From assembly GCA_963837285.1 (NCBI GenBank), contig CAWIMS010000006.1:248001-312000 (forward strand): DNA of 64,000 bases. Reading direction: 5' to 3'. The position numbers were made by a program, and so were the translations under genes. How positions within the stretch are numbered: position 1 is the first letter of the stretch; each line of letters begins with the position of its first letter. The notes below the pieces were generated by a model. That model worked only from the letters and a program-made list of their open reading frames with translations, searched no databases and had not been told where the DNA came from. This DNA is from Planosporangium sp963837285 (GTDB taxonomy: Bacteria > Actinomycetota > Actinomycetes > Mycobacteriales > Micromonosporaceae). This document shows, piece after piece, positions 46,339-54,442 of this stretch.

Positions 46339-46572
46339 ATGACGCTGACAGGCCACGTCGGGTCCTGGCTGTCGCGGCGCGAGAACCTCGTGCCGATCCA
46401 CGCCGCCGGGTGGGCCGACCGCCTCGGGCGCATCGTCCACGTCCGCAGGACGAGGGGCGGGGTCGGGCGACCTGCCAAGGATGATCATGAGGTCGTCGAC
46501 CGCCGTGGGTTCCGCGAGCAGGTCGGCGGCTACTACCGGTACCTGCACCGCGCCGTGCCACCACGGATGTAG
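46339..46572 (+). CDS. Possible 77-residue protein, unrecognised
   Basis: Open frame beginning MTLTGHVGSWLSRRENLVPI and ending YYRYLHRAVPPRM. A GAGTTGAGGCGCG upstream is a weak ribosome site. Composition is less Arg/Pro-skewed than in the shadow frames around it, but no family is recognised. The rest of 46223-46653 holds no better candidate. Confidence 0.2.
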   Translation: MTLTGHVGSWLSRRENLVPIHAAGWADRLGRIVHVRRTRGGVGRPAKDDHEVVDRRGFREQVGGYYRYLHRAVPPRM

Positions 46573-46637
46573 CGAGCCGCCATCGAAGGGACAGCGTCCT
46601 GGTGGCGCACGCGCACGACTGGCGGGATCGGAGCCAG

Positions 46638-46652
46638 ATGCAATAATTGCCG
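46638..46652. promoter_or_regulatory. Dyad GCAAT-A-ATTGC
   Basis: Perfect 5+1+5 inverted repeat within GATGCAATAATTGCCG. On the minus strand it reads ATTGCATC, matching the TTGCAT core of the other sites. It stands just before a possible ATG at 46654. Confidence 0.4.
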
Positions 46653-46653
46653 T

Positions 46654-47142
46654 ATGCGTGGCACTGGTGCGGTCGGTACACGCCGGTCCGGGACGGCCCG
46701 TAGCGCGCCGCTGGCGCGCGAACGGCGCCGGAGACTGACCATGGGTCTCCGGCACGATCGGCTGCGGGCAGCCACAGCGGCTGTAGCGCTGCTGCTGGCG
46801 GTCTTCGTGGCGGGAGCGGCGGTCGAGACCGCCGTCCAGACCGCTGTCGACCCCGGCGCGGTTCCGGGGGCGGCCGAGCGATGGCCGGCAGTGGCCGGTG
46901 CGACGTCCGCGACAGTGGGCATGGCCTGCGCGCCCGCGCCGCCACGCACCCAGCGAGTCCACCTGATGGGTAAGCGGGTTCCGGTGACCGACAGTGGCTT
47001 CGCCGTCGCCCCGCACGCCCTCCCCGTTCTGCGGCCACCCGCGGTCCGGGTGGTGGGTACCCCTGCGCAGGTTCACCTCGGCAGCCATGTCCTGGCTGGT
47101 CATCAGGGAAGAGCACCGCCGCTACAGCTCGCGGCCCGCTGA
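46654..47142 (+). CDS. Possible exported protein, unrecognised
   Basis: From ATG 46654, or an inner ATG at 46741, the frame has a basic start and one hydrophobic segment (ATAAVALLLAVFVAGAAVE), then a Pro/Ala/Val-rich stretch with no known motif. It may be a small anchored protein. There is no convincing ribosome site. The gap from 47143 to 47303 is the presumed promoter region of the sigma factor. Confidence 0.25.
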   Translation: MRGTGAVGTRRSGTARSAPLARERRRRLTMGLRHDRLRAATAAVALLLAVFVAGAAVETAVQTAVDPGAVPGAAERWPAVAGATSATVGMACAPAPPRTQRVHLMGKRVPVTDSGFAVAPHALPVLRPPAVRVVGTPAQVHLGSHVLAGHQGRAPPLQLAAR

Positions 47143-47303
47143 TCGGCGCGGGCCGGTCGAGCCATCTCATTCTCGCGGCCCGAACGGATGTCCGTGCCAG
47201 CGTCGCGTCACCGTACAGGCGCGTTTCTTCCCCAGACCATTCCACCCGGATCCGTGCGTTCGCGTATCGGTGCGGCTCGCCGGGTCCGACGCTAGGAGCA
47301 ATC

Positions 47304-48170
47304 ATGCATGCGGTACTCGAACATCAGCTCGCAGCACCCGCCGCCGACGCGGCCGACCCTCGAGACCACTGGCGTACCGAGCGCCGCGAGCTCAATGACA
47401 CCGTGATCCGGCTGTTCCGGCGGTTGTACACGATGCCGGCCGACGATCCCCGCCGTCGGGAGATCCGCGATCAGATCATCACGACATACCTGCCCATGGC
47501 GAGCCGGTTGGCCATGCGCTATGTATCCGGGCGCGACCACGAGGACGACCTGAGGCAGGTCGCCGCGGTCGGTTTGATCAAGGCGGTGAACGCGTTCGAC
47601 GTCAATCGCGGGGTCCCCTTCGCCGCGTACGCCGTTCCGACCATCCTCGGTGAGATCAAGCGGTACTTCCGGGACCGCTGCTGGGACGTTCGGGTCTCCC
47701 GCAGTGTCCATGATCGCGTACTGCGACTCCGGACCGCTGTCGAAGAGATCACTCACGAGCTCGGGCACGCGCCCCGGATCGGTGATCTGGCTGAGCGGCT
47801 CGACCTGACCGAGGAAGCGGTGATAGAGACACTGGAGTCAGCCAACGCCTACGAGGTCGACTCGCTGAACGCCTCGGTGCGGCGGGACGTGACGGCGGGC
47901 GAACTAGGTGATCTCATCGGCGCGCCGGATCCGGCCCTGGGGCATGTCGAGGACCGGCTGACGCTGCTGCCGATGCTCGCCACCCTGCCGCCACGCCAGC
48001 AGCAGATCATCGCGCTCCGGTTCTACGCCAACCAGACCCAGACGCAGATCGCCGAGCGTCTCGAGATCTCCCAGATGCACGTCTCGCGCCTGCTGTCCCG
48101 ATCGCTCGCCCGGCTGCGGGCGCGGATGCTGGCCGACGTCGCGGGGGACGGCCGACCGAGCGGCCGGTGA
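47304..48170 (+). CDS. SigB/SigF-type RNA polymerase sigma factor
   Basis: A complete 288-residue sigma factor. Region 2 includes YLPMASRLAMRYVSGRDHED, LRQVAAVGLIKAVNAFD and GEIKRYFRDRCWDVRVSR. Region 3 spans about 135-195. Region 4 has TLPPRQQQIIALRFYANQTQ with the helix-turn-helix TQTQIAERLEISQMHVSRLL near 245-264. Such factors govern general or osmotic stress and are usually held by anti-sigma factors; none is seen nearby. ATG follows AGGAG. It is intact, unlike the related gene at the left edge, which has an odd tail. Confidence 0.92.
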   Translation: MHAVLEHQLAAPAADAADPRDHWRTERRELNDTVIRLFRRLYTMPADDPRRREIRDQIITTYLPMASRLAMRYVSGRDHEDDLRQVAAVGLIKAVNAFDVNRGVPFAAYAVPTILGEIKRYFRDRCWDVRVSRSVHDRVLRLRTAVEEITHELGHAPRIGDLAERLDLTEEAVIETLESANAYEVDSLNASVRRDVTAGELGDLIGAPDPALGHVEDRLTLLPMLATLPPRQQQIIALRFYANQTQTQIAERLEISQMHVSRLLSRSLARLRARMLADVAGDGRPSGR

Positions 48171-48497
48171 CACCGGTCAGCCGGTCCGGCGACCGTGGTT
48201 GCCGCCTGGCCCCGGTAGTGGGGGCCAGGCGACACGGGCGCCAACGTGCCCGCCGTGATGCCCGCCGGTCGCGACGGATGGCGACGACCAGCACGGCAAC
48301 GACGACGAGCGCGACGGCGACGACTCCGACCGTTCGAAGCGTGACCGCCGTTGCCGTCGACAGCGGCTCGGGTTCACCCCGAGCATGCCCGGGACAAACG
48401 ATGGCGGATACCCGCGGGACGGGTATCCGCCATCGTTGGTCTCCGATAAGAGGAGCACGTTGACCAGGGTATCGGGCACCCGGGCCGCGGGGACGCG
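48171..48497. other. Intergenic stretch with a long hairpin
   Basis: No gene is supported between the sigma factor and the small membrane protein. The first half is repetitive CGACGACG-like sequence. The notable element is the 20-base-pair hairpin described at 48395-48439. Confidence 0.5.
48395..48439. terminator. 20-bp perfect hairpin
   Basis: The arms CAAACGATGGCGGATACCCG (48395-48414) and its exact complement (48420-48439) flank a 5-base loop CGGGA. It is the longest perfect stem I found in the window. It could end the sigma-factor transcript or act in the leader of the next gene, 58 bases downstream. Confidence 0.6.
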
Positions 48498-48806
48498 ATG
48501 ATATCGACGCATGGATGGCTGATCGTGACCCGGCTGGTGTACGCGGCCCTGCTCGGACTGGCCGCGTACGTGGTGTGGCGGGGGAGCCGGGCGGTGTGGC
48601 TGGCCCGGCAACGGCCCACCGGCTGGCGGAGGCCGTACCTGGATCACGTCGGTTTCGTACCGATTTCGTGGTTCGACGGGTTCGTCATCGTGGCCGCCGT
48701 CGACCTCGGTGCGCCCGGCTGGCTGGTGGGCGCCATCGCGGGTGCCGGCGTGGCCGTCGGAATTGCGCTGGTCAGCCAGGTGAAGGCGCGGACGGCGATG
48801 CGCTGA
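48498..48806 (+). CDS. Small two-helix membrane protein, unrecognised
   Basis: 102 residues starting MISTHGWLIVTRLVYAALLG, one helix near 8-27, a basic loop with WRRPYLDHVGFVPISWFDGF and a second helix near 68-92 (VGAIAGAGVAVGIALVSQV). It overlaps the end of the convergent PPC-domain gene by 35 bases. No family is recognised. Confidence 0.5.
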   Translation: MISTHGWLIVTRLVYAALLGLAAYVVWRGSRAVWLARQRPTGWRRPYLDHVGFVPISWFDGFVIVAAVDLGAPGWLVGAIAGAGVAVGIALVSQVKARTAMR

Positions 48807-49281
48807 CCGAGCTGCTGGCCTGGCGACCGGATTCGCCCGCCGGCGTCTGGTCCAGGTCGATGAGGGCGAGGCCGGTCTGTTCGTCGATCCTCTTCGCCAG
48901 GTACGGGGCGACCTCGGTGATGACGACTTCGAGGGTGGGCCACACCTGGCCGCGCAGCAGGTGTCCGCCGAGGGTCGTGCCGTCCCGCTTGCCGACAACG
49001 GCGTGCAGGTGGACGGCTGGCTGCCCGTCGCGCAGTGCGACGTCGCCGACGAGGGAGAGAACCTCGACCTGCCCGGTGAACGGGATGCGGTCGTAGTCGC
49101 ACCGGCTACGGTCGAAGTAGCCCAGTTCCCCGCCGTGGAACCCGCCCACCGCGGTGATCTGGGCGGCGCGGATCCCGTGTTGACGCGCCACCTCCTCGAT
49201 CGCTTCCACCGCTTCGTCGCCCTTGTCCGCGACGGCCACGATCACCCGCCGCTCTTCATCCTGGAACTGCCTGCTCTTCAT
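48772..49281 (-). CDS. PPC/DUF296-domain protein
   Basis: A 169-residue soluble protein. GIRAAQITAVGGFHGGELGYFD, then VEVLSLVGDVALRDGQPAVHLH and GGHLLRGQVWPTLEVVITEV, are the strands and metal/ligand histidines of the PPC domain (bacterial and archaeal stand-alone form). The bacterial role is unknown; in plants this domain joins AT-hooks. The C-terminal 20 residues are a Ser/Ala/Pro tail. The intact ATG is at 49281. Confidence 0.85.
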   Translation of the reverse strand: MKSRQFQDEERRVIVAVADKGDEAVEAIEEVARQHGIRAAQITAVGGFHGGELGYFDRSRCDYDRIPFTGQVEVLSLVGDVALRDGQPAVHLHAVVGKRDGTTLGGHLLRGQVWPTLEVVITEVAPYLAKRIDEQTGLALIDLDQTPAGESGRQASSSVSASPSAPSPG

Positions 49282-49417
49282 GGTCCGCCTCGTTCGCAGT
49301 CACTGTGCCGTAGGCCACCTGTCTGCTTACCCGTCTCTGGGCGGACGAACCGGAGACCACGCGGGCACCGGTGGGTCGCCGAGGAGCATGGAAGGGGCGG
49401 GTGAGCGTCCCGGACGG

Positions 49418-49681
49418 TCAGTGGCGGCGCCGGGCGGTGAGCCACAGGCCAACCACCGCGCCCAGTGCCGTCTGGGCGACGACCACGACCGCGACGGCGC
49501 GCATCTGGAGGCCGATGACCGCAACCGCGATCGCCACGGCCGAGCCGGCCAGGGCAAGGATTCCGCGCCGCCGGCCCCCCGGTGACCCGCGATCTTCGAA
49601 CCGGCGGACGAAGCCGGGGTCCTCACCCTGGAGGTGGGACTCCATCTCCGACAGCCTGCGCTGTTCTGAATCGTTGAGCAT
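49418..49681 (-). CDS. DUF3040 membrane protein
   Basis: An 87-residue protein. MLNDSEQRRLSEMESHL followed by DPGFVRRF is the cytoplasmic signature of DUF3040, and two helices follow (GILALAGSAVAIAVAVIGL and AVVVVAQTALGAVVGLWL). DUF3040 proteins are common, small and uncharacterised in actinobacteria and are often under stress sigma factors. Confidence 0.85.
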   Translation of the reverse strand: MLNDSEQRRLSEMESHLQGEDPGFVRRFEDRGSPGGRRRGILALAGSAVAIAVAVIGLQMRAVAVVVVAQTALGAVVGLWLTARRRH

Positions 49682-50092
49682 CGCGATTCCGCCTCACGCT
49701 CGACCGGGTAATCGATCGGTGGCAGCGACCCTCCGGCAGGGCCCGAGCTTTCGGGTATCTGCCCAGCATGCGAACCATCGCGGCAGATGTACAGTGCCGC
49801 AGGCCGCAATGTCGCCGATTCTTTGCCTGCCCGGCGTCGACACGCAGCCGAACGAGGGTATCCGCGGGTGGGGCGGGGCCGGCTACGGTCCCGCCCACCC
49901 GGCGTTTCATCCTGGAAACCGCTGTCTTCGGCGCGCCTCCTGGACTGGCCGGCCCGGCCACTACGTCCTGATCGTGCCCGGCCGACCACCGAGTGAGCCG
50001 TTCTGGCGGTGGCCGCGTACGATCAGGCTTGATCGCATCGGTGTGCCGGGAAGGCTGGTCGGCGCTCATCGTCGCCTACCCGGGGGTGCGCC
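49682..50092. other. Intergenic stretch without a supported gene
   Basis: The start region of DUF3040 lies at the left and of the antiporter at the right. Open frames are Arg/Pro-rich and lack ribosome sites. I see no repeat or RNA element. Confidence 0.45.
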
Positions 50093-51346
50093 GTGTTGTT
50101 GCTGGCCTTCGCCGCGGTCCTGTTGGTGGCCGTGCTGGTGTCGAGCCTGGCCCACCGGACTATCCTGTCCACCGCCGTCCTGTTCCTGGTGGCCGGGGCC
50201 GCATTGGGTCGGCAGGGGTTCGGTGTCATCGACGTCTCGCCGTCCTCGCCGGTCGTCGCGACGTTGGCCGAGCTGGCGCTGTTCGCGGTGCTGTTCACCG
50301 ACGGCATGCGGGTGGGCTGGGCCGACCTGCGCCAGGCGTGGCGGTTGCCGGGCCGGGCGCTGGGCTGGGGACTGCCGTTGACCCTGCTGGTGACGGCACT
50401 GCTGGCGAAGCTCGTGGCCGGCCTCGATTGGCCGCAGGCACTGCTGGTCGGCGCGATCCTGGCGCCGACCGACCCGGTGTTCGCCGCGGCGCTGGTCGGC
50501 AACGACAGGGTGCCGGCACGGCTGCGGCACCTGCTCAACGTCGAGTCCGGGGTCAACGACGGCCTGGCGCTGCCGTTCGTGGTTCTCTTCCTGGCGCTCG
50601 CGGCGGGCTCCCGGAACCTGCACCTCGGCGAGCTCGGTGTCGAGCTCGTCGTCGGGCTGGCGATCGGCATCGGGGTGCCGTGGCTGGCGATCCGGCTGGA
50701 ACGGACCCGGTTGTTCGCCGCGTCCACCGCCTATGAGCCGCTCAACGCGGTGGCCATCGGTCTGCTTGTGCTGGCGCTGAGCAAGGCGACCCACGGCAAC
50801 CTCTTCCTCGCCGCGTTCGCCGCCGGTATCACGGTGGCGACGTTCGGCCCCCGGCAACGTGAGGCGTTCGAGCATTTCGGCGAGCTGATCGCCGAGCTGT
50901 TCAAGTTGGCCGCACTACTGGTGTTCGGCGCGCTGATCTCGTGGCGGTTCCTGGCCGAGATCCACTGGACCGGGTGGGTGTTCGCGGCCCTGGCGCTGGT
51001 GGTGGCTCGGCCGGTTGCGTTGTGGCTGTCGTTCCTGCGCTCGGGACTGTCGATGCGCGAACAGTTCGCCGCGATGTGGTTCGGCCCGAAGGGGTTCGCG
51101 TCGGTGGTGTACGGATTGCTCGTACTGGAAGCGGCAGTCCCCGCCGCGGACGAGGTCTTCCACCTCGTCGCCCTGACCATAGTGCTGTCGATTCTGGCCC
51201 ACTCCTCGACCGACATCCTGGTGGCACGGTCGTTCGAGCGGCCGGAGACCGTTCCGACGTGGCACGGGCTGCGTGGCCGACTACGGACGCGGCGCGACCG
51301 CGAGGACCGAAGCTCGGCGGCTCGTGCAGCCGTAGACGACGCGTAG
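50093..51346 (+). CDS. Na+/H+ antiporter (NhaP/CPA1 family)
   Basis: A 417-residue exchanger with about twelve helices. The ion-binding regions are visible: GAILAPTDPVFAAALVGN (TDP motif of helix 5 or so) near 120-137 and NVESGVNDGLALPFVV (ND motif) near 147-162. WFGPKGFASVVYGLLVL near 330 is the conserved late helix with its arginine/lysine site. It trades Na+ or K+ for protons at the plasma membrane. GTG start. It converges with the TetR gene; no long terminator is seen in the 59-base gap. Confidence 0.88.
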   Translation: MLLLAFAAVLLVAVLVSSLAHRTILSTAVLFLVAGAALGRQGFGVIDVSPSSPVVATLAELALFAVLFTDGMRVGWADLRQAWRLPGRALGWGLPLTLLVTALLAKLVAGLDWPQALLVGAILAPTDPVFAAALVGNDRVPARLRHLLNVESGVNDGLALPFVVLFLALAAGSRNLHLGELGVELVVGLAIGIGVPWLAIRLERTRLFAASTAYEPLNAVAIGLLVLALSKATHGNLFLAAFAAGITVATFGPRQREAFEHFGELIAELFKLAALLVFGALISWRFLAEIHWTGWVFAALALVVARPVALWLSFLRSGLSMREQFAAMWFGPKGFASVVYGLLVLEAAVPAADEVFHLVALTIVLSILAHSSTDILVARSFERPETVPTWHGLRGRLRTRRDREDRSSAARAAVDDA

Positions 51347-51405
51347 TGCCAGTGCGTCCCCGTGGCGGCTGGTCGGGTCTGCCGGCGGCGCGGCTGACCC
51401 GGACT

Positions 51406-52014
51406 TCAGGTCATGTCGGCAAGACCCCGCTCGACCAGGGCGAGCGCACGCTCCAACTCCTGCCGCATCCGTTCCGGCGGATCTCCACGTTCGAAGCTGG
51501 CCAGCGCCGCGCCGACCACCGCCCCGACCAGCGCGCTACCGGCGGCCATCGCCGCGACGCCGTCCAGGCGGTCGGGGTAAGCCTGAGCCAGCCAGCCGGC
51601 GACCGCCCGCTGGGCGGCGAGAAGCCGTTCGAGTGCCTTGGCGCGCAGCTCCGGTCGTTCGAGGACGAGCGCCGCGCGTAACTGACGGTTGTCCGCGACC
51701 ATCGCGCCGGACTCGGCGAAGACAGCGTCGAGCATCGCGCGGATCGCGACGTGCGGCGGCGTGCCGGCCGGCAGTCGGTCGATCACGTCGCGGATCAGCT
51801 CGATGCGTTCGTCCGCATCGGCGAGGAGGATGTCCTCCTTGGACGGAAAGTAGCTGAAGAACGTCCGCGCCGAGACCTCGGCGGCGGCGGCGATGTCCGC
51901 GACAGTGGTGTTGTCATAGCCGTTCTCGGCGAACAGGCGGAGCGCCGCGTCGGTGAGAGCGCGGCGGGTGCGACGTTTCTTGCGTTCGCGAAGCCCGATA
52001 CCACCGTCGTTCAT
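51406..52014 (-). CDS. TetR-family regulator
   Basis: A 202-residue repressor. The DNA-binding domain is at 10-60: RRALTDAALRLFAENGYDNT, TVADIAAAAEVSARTFFSYF and PSKEDILL. The remainder is a helical ligand-binding domain typical of the family. It is divergent from an ABC exporter with a clear palindrome between, so it most likely controls that exporter and itself. Confidence 0.9.
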   Translation of the reverse strand: MNDGGIGLRERKKRRTRRALTDAALRLFAENGYDNTTVADIAAAAEVSARTFFSYFPSKEDILLADADERIELIRDVIDRLPAGTPPHVAIRAMLDAVFAESGAMVADNRQLRAALVLERPELRAKALERLLAAQRAVAGWLAQAYPDRLDGVAAMAAGSALVGAVVGAALASFERGDPPERMRQELERALALVERGLADMT

Positions 52015-52042
52015 GGCGACAGTATATGCACTTGACGCAGAC

Positions 52043-52057
52043 TTGCAGCCTCTGCAA
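52043..52057. promoter_or_regulatory. Operator candidate TTGCA-GCCTC-TGCAA for the TetR regulator
   Basis: A perfect 5+5+5 inverted repeat in the 54-base gap. It lies between a plus-strand TTGACG (52032-52037) and the ABC start, and upstream of a minus-strand TATACT (52026-52021) that fits a -10 for tetR. Binding would block both promoters. Confidence 0.6.
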
Positions 52058-52068
52058 ATCTTCATGAT

Positions 52069-52923
52069 GTGCAGGAATTCGCGGTGGCCGTGGCTGGCCT
52101 TCGAGTCCGGTACCCGGGAACGGCTTTCGACGCGGTCGCCGGCATCGACGTTTGCGTGCCGGTCGGGGAGATCTTCGGTCTTCTCGGGCCGAACGGGGCG
52201 GGCAAGTCGACGACCCAGCGGGTGCTGACCGGACAGATGCGCCGCTACGACGGGCGCGTCGAGGTGCTCGGCCGCTCCGTGCGGGACTGGGGCCCTAGCC
52301 TGTACCAACGCGTCGGTGTCGGCTTCGAGCTCCCGGCGTACTTCCCGAAGTTGACCACCCGCGAGAACCTGGCCGCATTCGCCGCCCTCTACGACGGGCC
52401 GGTCGAGCCGATCGACCGCCTGCTGGTCGCCGTGGGACTGACGGAGGTCGCCCACCGGCGCGCCAGCGAGCTGTCCAAGGGCATGAAGATGCGACTCAAC
52501 CTGGCCCGGTCCATCCTGCACCGGCCCGACCTGCTGTTCCTCGACGAGCCGACGTCGGGGCTGGACCCCGCCCACGCCGCCGAGGTACGAGCGATCATCC
52601 GGGACCAGGCAAGAGCCGGTCGCACCGTCTTCCTCACCACCCATGACATGGCCACCGCCGACGAACTGTGCGACCGGGTCGCGTTCATGCACGACGGCAC
52701 GTTGGCCGCCGTCGACACGCCCCGCAAACTCAAGCTCGCCCACGGCAGGAGGGCGGTTGTCGCCGAATACACCGGACCGGGCGGCCTGTGCCGGGCCGAG
52801 TTCGCCGCAACCGACGAGCCGGAGTTGTTGGCCCTGCTGGGCAAGGGCGGGGTGGAGACGATCCACACGCGCGAGGCCAGCCTCGCGGACGTCTTCATCG
52901 CGGTGACCGGGCGCCACCTGTGA
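52069..52923 (+). CDS. ABC transporter ATP-binding protein
   Basis: A 284-residue ATPase. Walker A is LLGPNGAGKSTTQ near 38-50, the signature is SELSKGMKMRLNLARS near 138-153, Walker B is LLFLDEPTSGLDP near 160-172 and the switch histidine is in VFLTTHDMA. The last 70 residues are the usual C-terminal domain of drug or lipid exporters. GTG start without a strong ribosome site. The stop overlaps the GTG of the permease gene. Confidence 0.92.
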   Translation: MQEFAVAVAGLRVRYPGTAFDAVAGIDVCVPVGEIFGLLGPNGAGKSTTQRVLTGQMRRYDGRVEVLGRSVRDWGPSLYQRVGVGFELPAYFPKLTTRENLAAFAALYDGPVEPIDRLLVAVGLTEVAHRRASELSKGMKMRLNLARSILHRPDLLFLDEPTSGLDPAHAAEVRAIIRDQARAGRTVFLTTHDMATADELCDRVAFMHDGTLAAVDTPRKLKLAHGRRAVVAEYTGPGGLCRAEFAATDEPELLALLGKGGVETIHTREASLADVFIAVTGRHL

Positions 52924-54341
52924 AGACCCGCCTGCCTGCTCTTCTCGCCACCGAGTGGCGTGTCGGCCGGCGGTACCGGATCCCGGGCCTCGTCCTCGGG
53001 CTGGCGCTACCCTGGTCGGCATTGGCCCTCGTGCTGCCGGCGACCGCGCCCTATCTGCTGTTCGTCGAGACCGCCACGGTAGGAACCTGGATCGTCGGAG
53101 CGCTGACCGTCACGGACCGGAGCTGCGGGGTGGCGGCGGCCCTGAGCGTCAGCCCGGTCCGGCCCGTCGCGCGCGTGGCCGCCCGAATCGCACCGCTGGT
53201 CACGCTGACTGTGCTCGCGGGCGTCCCCGTGATGATCGCCGGACGGGCACAGCGACACCTCTCCGCGCTCGCCGCGCTCGCCCTCACCGCGGTACTGCTG
53301 CTCGGCATCGGGCTCGGGATCGCGGCCCGTCGGCGGGACCTTATCGGGTACCTGACGGTGCTGCCGTGGCCGCTGGTACCGCTGCTGGCGGTGCCGCTGG
53401 CGGTCGCGACCGGCCTCCTGACCGGCCCCGGATGGTACGCCGTGCCGACGACCGGGAGCCTCGACCTGCTCCGCGCTGGCTTCGCCGGGCGCAGCCGGTA
53501 CCCTGCGGCGGGCCTGCTCATCTACCTGGCGGCCGCGGCGGTGCTGGCCTGTGCCTACGCGGCCGGCGCGCTCGCCAGGCCGGATGCGGCCCGGCCCCAC
53601 CGGACGGCACCGGACGCGGTCGGGCCGGTCAGACTCGTCCGGAGACCCCGATGGATGTCGTTCCTGCGGGCCGACATCCACAACATCGCCCGCGACTCCA
53701 TCCTCGTTCCGATCGCGCTCAGCCCGCTGCTGCTCGGAGCGGCGCTGAGGTTCGGGTACCCGCCGCTGTCCGCCTGGCTTCGGTCGGCGCACGGCGTCGA
53801 CCTCGCGTCCTACCGGCCGGTCCTCGCATTGCTGGCGGTCGTGCTGCACATCCCGGTCATCGCGGGGATGACCGGCGCACTGCTCGTCCTCGACGACCGC
53901 GACAGCGGTGCGCTGGACGTCATTCGGGTATCCCCGCTCGGCGTGCGCCGTTACCTGGCCTACCGGCTCGGTCTGGTCACCGCCTTCACCCTGGTCGGCC
54001 TCGCCGTCGCGGCACCGCTGTCCGGCGTCGTGCCCGCGTCGGCGTGGGCCGCCCTTGTACTGGCGGTTCCCACCGGCCCGCTGTACACCGCCGCGATCCT
54101 GGCCGCCGCCGGCAGCCGTATCGAAGGAGTCGGAGCCGCCAAGGCGCTTGGCGTACCCGCCTACGCTCCGCTGGCGGGGTGGTGGCTGACCGGCCCGGTC
54201 GGCTGGCTGTTCGCGCCCCTTCCCGGGTACTGGGTCGTGCAGGCCTGGGACGGTCCGCCACTCGTACCCGTCGCCGCCGGTCTGGTGTGCTCCGCCCTGT
54301 GGCTGGCCGTCCTGACCCGCCGCACGACGACGCGGATCTGA
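52920..54341 (+). CDS. ABC transporter permease
   Basis: A 473-residue membrane protein with about twelve helices in two halves; the second half begins after FLRADIHNIARDSILVPIAL. LLVLDDRDSGALDVIRVSPLG is the coupling region common to fluoroquinolone-type ABC exporters. It forms the pore for the ATPase at 52069, and start and stop overlap (GTGA). Cargo unknown. A hairpin follows 50 bases after the stop. Confidence 0.85.
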   Translation: MKTRLPALLATEWRVGRRYRIPGLVLGLALPWSALALVLPATAPYLLFVETATVGTWIVGALTVTDRSCGVAAALSVSPVRPVARVAARIAPLVTLTVLAGVPVMIAGRAQRHLSALAALALTAVLLLGIGLGIAARRRDLIGYLTVLPWPLVPLLAVPLAVATGLLTGPGWYAVPTTGSLDLLRAGFAGRSRYPAAGLLIYLAAAAVLACAYAAGALARPDAARPHRTAPDAVGPVRLVRRPRWMSFLRADIHNIARDSILVPIALSPLLLGAALRFGYPPLSAWLRSAHGVDLASYRPVLALLAVVLHIPVIAGMTGALLVLDDRDSGALDVIRVSPLGVRRYLAYRLGLVTAFTLVGLAVAAPLSGVVPASAWAALVLAVPTGPLYTAAILAAAGSRIEGVGAAKALGVPAYAPLAGWWLTGPVGWLFAPLPGYWVVQAWDGPPLVPVAAGLVCSALWLAVLTRRTTTRI

Positions 54342-54390
54342 CCGGTGGACGCGGCCGGAAAGAAGCGCGCGCGCTCCGGCGGATCCTGCC

Positions 54391-54438
54391 AGCGCCCGCT
54401 CGCCCCTGACGCTGGTTCGCGCCAGGGGCGAGCGGGTG
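54391..54438. terminator. Bidirectional hairpin terminator
   Basis: The arms 54391-54407 and 54422-54438 pair over 17 bases with one G-T pair and a 14-base loop (core CCCGCTCGCCCCTG / CAGGGGCGAGCGGG). It stands between the convergent ABC permease and GH27 genes. Confidence 0.8.
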
Positions 54439-54442
54439 CGCC

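Noticed and set aside
47296..47313. GAGCAATCATGCATGCGG at the sigma-factor start as another TTGCAT site
   Set aside because: It overlaps the ribosome site and start codon, lacks the TTGCA arm and is probably chance.
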